Assembly (NCBI GenBank): GCA_026391115.1
Contig: JAPLER010000029.1
Span: 1-10,163, forward strand
Length of the DNA: 10,163 nt
DNA from: Bacteroidota bacterium
GTDB taxonomy: Bacteria > Bacteroidota > Bacteroidia > Chitinophagales > Chitinophagaceae
Reading direction: 5' to 3'
Position 1 is the stretch's first letter. Each line of letters opens with the position of its first letter. Positions 7,298 through 10,163 of this stretch are shown here, in pieces. The notes beneath the pieces are model-generated. The model was given only the letters and a program-made list of their open reading frames with translations. It was not told the DNA's origin and ran no database searches. Both the position numbers and the translations under genes were made by a program.

Positions 7298-8701
7298 TTA
7301 TTGGTTAAGATTAATGGTAATGTTTCTAAATTTTTTAAATCCATTATCTAAATTTTTTGCAGAAACTCCGTCATTGTAAAATTCACTTGAACCATCGTCA
7401 CAAAGCAATTGAACCTTACCTGTGTATTTTCCATTATCGGTTATTTCTACTGCTGCTTCAATGTTAAACAACTTAATATTTTCATTAATAACTAAAGTAG
7501 GTTTATCTTGCTGAAATCCACTCCATAAATAGACAGCAGCATTTTTCTCAGCATCAGAATTACCAGCAACAATTAAATATTTTTTATTAGACAATAGAAT
7601 AATATCTCTAAAACCCCTACCATCTAAGTCCAGTTCAATTGGTTTATCTATCAATAATTCTTTTGAACGATGCCCTTTTGCAAACCACTCTTCAAAGTTT
7701 TTTATAGGAGCAATTAATGCATTTTTTCTTTGTGTTATGGGTACTAATGGAGCTCTAAATGCAATGTATAAAGTTGAGCTATCAGGAGCAAAACACATTC
7801 CCTCAACATTAAATCCACCTATTTGTTTTGGCTTTTCTCCATAAGCTGTTGATGCAGAAAAGTTATATGCATTTCTATCTCCCCATTTTATCAATTGTCT
7901 TCTCAATTCTGTATAATAACCCTTGTATTCGACTTTAATATTCTCTCCAGTTCCATTAATTTTTGTGCAGAAAATAGTGCTACGTGATGGCTTTTCTTCA
8001 AAGTGTTTTCCACCATTTCCCATAGAGCCTGTCCAGTAAATAAGATTATGATTTATTAGGCTTTTTGCAGCAGCTTCACAATCTACTTCTTTACTTGCAA
8101 CACCTGTTAAGTTTAAATCATTTTCGTATTCAAAAATTTTCGTTGGCAAGCCAGATTGTTTTCTATCATAAATACTTAACACATTGTTTTCGTCATCACC
8201 AACAATCATATAGTTATCATCAATTGCAATAGCAGCACTGGCATCTGAAAAACCTGTGTGCCAAAGGGTTTGCAGCTTCTCATTGGTTGCTGATGCTGCA
8301 TAATAAATAACTAATTCTTCAGCACTTTTTCCTTTAGATAAAGTGAGTGTAATATTGCTGTAACCAACAGTTGATGGCTTTATTTTTATAGTTGCTTCAC
8401 CATTATTTTTTTCAACAAAAACATCTTTAATTGCTACAACATTAATATCACTACTTCCAATTTTTATTTGATAATCTGTTGAAAAAATGGGTTTACTATT
8501 TTCAGTTATTGAAACAATAATTCCTTTTGCAAACGCAACATCATTTGCATCATTAACAATACCACTTATATAGGGTGGATGTAGTAGTGTTGTTGTTTTG
8601 GTAAGATTAAATTCAAAATGAATAGATGCAGCAGAACCTGCATAAACATTGATGTTGAGAAAAAATAAACAACAGGCTATAATTATTTTGATAAAATTCA
8701 T
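7298..8701 (-). CDS. Exported DUF3616-family protein
   Basis: 467 residues. A signal peptide covers about 1-21 (hydrophobic 3-17, cut after VYA likely). Residues ~40-135 form a beta-sandwich-like region (YISGIVNDANDVAFAKGI, then TIKIKPSTVGYSNITLTLS) of the kind seen ahead of DUF3616 domains. Residues ~145-460 match the DUF3616 pattern: AIAIDDNYMIVGDDENN (157-173), GGFNVEGMCFAPDSSTLYIA (295-314) followed by FRAPLV, and ELDLDGRGFRDI (356-367). The biochemical role of DUF3616 is not known; the repeated strand pattern suggests a propeller. There is no T9SS tail, so it is probably periplasmic or reaches the surface by another route. The start lies 13 bp after the porin stop, which indicates co-transcription and perhaps a shared task. 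An IIAC near the N-terminus is too early for a lipobox. Confidence 0.9.
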   Translation of the reverse strand: MNFIKIIIACCLFFLNINVYAGSAASIHFEFNLTKTTTLLHPPYISGIVNDANDVAFAKGIIVSITENSKPIFSTDYQIKIGSSDINVVAIKDVFVEKNNGEATIKIKPSTVGYSNITLTLSKGKSAEELVIYYAASATNEKLQTLWHTGFSDASAAIAIDDNYMIVGDDENNVLSIYDRKQSGLPTKIFEYENDLNLTGVASKEVDCEAAAKSLINHNLIYWTGSMGNGGKHFEEKPSRSTIFCTKINGTGENIKVEYKGYYTELRRQLIKWGDRNAYNFSASTAYGEKPKQIGGFNVEGMCFAPDSSTLYIAFRAPLVPITQRKNALIAPIKNFEEWFAKGHRSKELLIDKPIELDLDGRGFRDIILLSNKKYLIVAGNSDAEKNAAVYLWSGFQQDKPTLVINENIKLFNIEAAVEITDNGKYTGKVQLLCDDGSSEFYNDGVSAKNLDNGFKKFRNITINLNQ

Positions 8702-8714
8702 TCAGTAATTTTTA

Positions 8715-9911
8715 TTACTCAACTTGCAATTGCCAACCAATTCTCCATTGATTATCCCATTTACTAACGTTGATACTTTCAGTTTGTGATAGGTTTCTGA
8801 AGAATTCTGCACGTATCATTGAATGATAGCCTTTTAGCTGATAACAAACTGATGTTGCAAGATGTTTTGTAATACCACTAACTAGGTCGTTTGCATTTAA
8901 CTCATCGTATCTTACAGAGAAAATAGTTTTAATTGGTTTAGAAAAATAGTTTACTTGTGTAAACCATCCACCGGCTTTAAAGTAGCCATTCGTAAGGGTT
9001 TTAGGCAATCCCATTAACAAAGGGTCGTTAGGATTTTGTAGAATTCCTTTTATTAAGTGCCCTTCTGCTTGTGCAGAAAAACCCATATATTCAACAGAAA
9101 AATCGGCACCATAAATAAATTTTTCACCATTAATAACTTTGAAGTTTAGCGTAGTATCATCCAACAAGTACCCTACTTGACCAGCCAAAAACTTAGTTCC
9201 AGTTGGCAAATTTCTTTTAGTATATCTAGCATTGACCCCTAAAGCAAAATTGGGTGTGGTTCTAACTTTAGTGTCTGCATATTCTTTAGGCATTTTATCA
9301 GGGTAACAAACTTCTAATCTGCCTACATATTCATAAGAACCACTTGGGTCATTTGTGCCTGATAGCACCACTTCACCAACGCCTGTGTAAACTCCTGCAT
9401 AAGCTTTAATTCTATCTTTCCAAAAACTACGTGTAAGTTTTACTCCTAAATCTCTTCGTGCAAAACAATCACCTTTTACAATTTCAGCTCTTGTCCAGTA
9501 TGGACTCCATTCGTGTTCTATCAAGGATGATAACGAGTAAGGAATTCTACCATAACCTATAGTTACATTAGCAATTTTTTTCCAACCTTTATAAGTAAAA
9601 CTTGCATCATATAAAGCAGGAGAAGATGGATCAATTACTGCATTACTAATATTGGCAAAATCAAGTTGTAATTTGTACTCATATTCATCTCCAATTTTGC
9701 CTTCCATTCCAAAACGGGCATCCTTTAATCGAAAGGTATTTTTTTCTGGTTTTGATGCTACACCTGGACTGTAATCTCTCCAGTTCATGTATGTAGAAAA
9801 TACTCCTGTTAAAGCTACTGTGTGATTGCCATTGTTTATTTTAACAGGCTCTTGTGCAAATATGCTTGTTGCAAAAAGCAATACAAACGATGCTATAATT
9901 ATTTTTTTCAA
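8715..9911 (-). CDS. Phosphate-selective porin O/P-family outer-membrane protein
   Basis: 398 residues, starting with TTG at 9909-9911. The start is chosen because it gives MKKIIIASFVLLFATSIFAQ, a standard signal peptide with a cut near residue 19; no in-frame ATG or GTG lies just upstream. Residues 60-85 (FRLKDARFGMEGKIGDEYEY, then KLQLDFA) are the classic early-barrel motif of the Porin_O_P family, followed by IGYGRIPYSLSSL (118-130) and RRDLGVKL (152-159). The rest has alternating aromatic strands of a barrel and ends in WRIGWQLQVE. In Pseudomonas OprP passes phosphate; Bacteroidota members are often named for phosphate by homology only, so the substrate here is unproven. It is 59 bp after the preceding gene and ends in TAATAA just before the DUF3616 gene. 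The A-rich leader has no Shine-Dalgarno site, as is usual in the phylum. Confidence 0.92.
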   Translation of the reverse strand: MKKIIIASFVLLFATSIFAQEPVKINNGNHTVALTGVFSTYMNWRDYSPGVASKPEKNTFRLKDARFGMEGKIGDEYEYKLQLDFANISNAVIDPSSPALYDASFTYKGWKKIANVTIGYGRIPYSLSSLIEHEWSPYWTRAEIVKGDCFARRDLGVKLTRSFWKDRIKAYAGVYTGVGEVVLSGTNDPSGSYEYVGRLEVCYPDKMPKEYADTKVRTTPNFALGVNARYTKRNLPTGTKFLAGQVGYLLDDTTLNFKVINGEKFIYGADFSVEYMGFSAQAEGHLIKGILQNPNDPLLMGLPKTLTNGYFKAGGWFTQVNYFSKPIKTIFSVRYDELNANDLVSGITKHLATSVCYQLKGYHSMIRAEFFRNLSQTESINVSKWDNQWRIGWQLQVE

Positions 9912-9970
9912 TTGAGTTATTTTAATGATTAAATTTTATTTACTGATTTATAATTTCAAAATCAATAAAA

Positions 9971-10163
9971 TTATTGCTTATACCCATCAACAGTTATATT
10001 GTCAAATCTGTTGTTGCCACTTGTTCCCAAATTTCCATTGCTAAAAGTAATTTTAAATTGAAAATTTGGATTGTTATTTACCCCGGCAATTGACGATAAA
10101 TTGTAAGTCATTAAACTATAAGTTGGATCAATAGTTGGCAAATAACTTGGGTTTGCAATACCA
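9971..10163 (-). CDS. C-terminal end of a secreted-type protein, 5' part outside window
   Basis: The last 63 codons before TAA at 9971-9973; frame fixed by the stop and open to the edge. The sequence contains SLMTYNLSSIAGVNNNPNFQ, then FKITFSNG, and ends in GNNRFDNITVDGYKQ. This asserts the final strands of a jelly-roll or carbohydrate-binding-like domain: the NxPxFxxKIxF and RFDNITVDG pattern is frequent at the ends of exported Bacteroidota proteins (for example with lamin-tail or nuclease/phosphoesterase parts). The protein ends right after this motif with no T9SS tail. Its enzymatic part, if any, is not visible. It precedes the porin by 59 bp on the same strand and may share its transcript. 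Confidence 0.8.
   Translation of the reverse strand, partial: GIANPSYLPTIDPTYSLMTYNLSSIAGVNNNPNFQFKITFSNGNLGTSGNNRFDNITVDGYKQ

Noticed and set aside
8669..8701. Lipobox-like IIAC near the start of the DUF3616 protein
   Set aside because: The Cys is at residue 10, too early for a lipoprotein signal; a normal signal peptide cut near residue 21 fits better.

Overview
The window is AT-rich DNA with every supported gene on the minus strand. It almost certainly comes from a Bacteroidota genome (Flavobacteriia, Cytophagia or Chitinophagia grade). The evidence is a type IX secretion (T9SS) C-terminal sorting domain, a CHU_C-associated type Ig-like domain, a phosphate-selective (OprO/P-type) porin homologue, A-rich leaders without Shine-Dalgarno sites, and heavy use of TTA, AGA and ACA codons. 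I cannot name the genus.

In transcription order (right to left) the window holds five supported genes. (1) 9971-10163 is the last 63 codons of a secreted-type protein that starts outside the window. (2) 8715-9911 is an outer-membrane porin of the OprO/P family with a TTG start. (3) 7298-8701, only 13 bp further on, is an exported DUF3616-family protein with an N-terminal beta-sandwich. (4) 5617-7224, after a 73 bp gap, is a 535-residue secreted protein: signal peptide, a ~340-residue propeller-like module, an FN3-like domain and a T9SS type A tail. It is followed by a clear intrinsic terminator (5568-5596). (5) 1-5228 is the first 1742 codons of a giant secreted adhesin-like protein whose end lies outside the window. 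Between (4) and (5) are a doubtful 67-codon ORF and a second strong hairpin.

The giant gene has no stop codon in frame from 5228 to the left edge (I translated it in full by hand). Its order is: signal peptide, propeller-like module (copy A), a beta-sandwich with a D-x-N-x-N-G loop, a CHU_C-associated type Ig domain, six Ig-like repeats about 91-98 residues apart, a second propeller-like module (copy C), and then at least two more Ig-like domains before the edge.

The most interesting point is that the same ~330-340-residue unnamed module occurs three times in 6.5 kb: twice inside the giant protein and once as the main body of the neighbouring T9SS protein. By eye the internal copy of the giant (C) is closer to the neighbour's copy (B) than to the giant's own N-terminal copy (A), which suggests shuffling or conversion between adjacent genes. 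Porin, DUF3616 protein and module proteins together form a cell-surface and secreted set. A role in nutrient (perhaps phosphate) capture or in adhesion is inference only.
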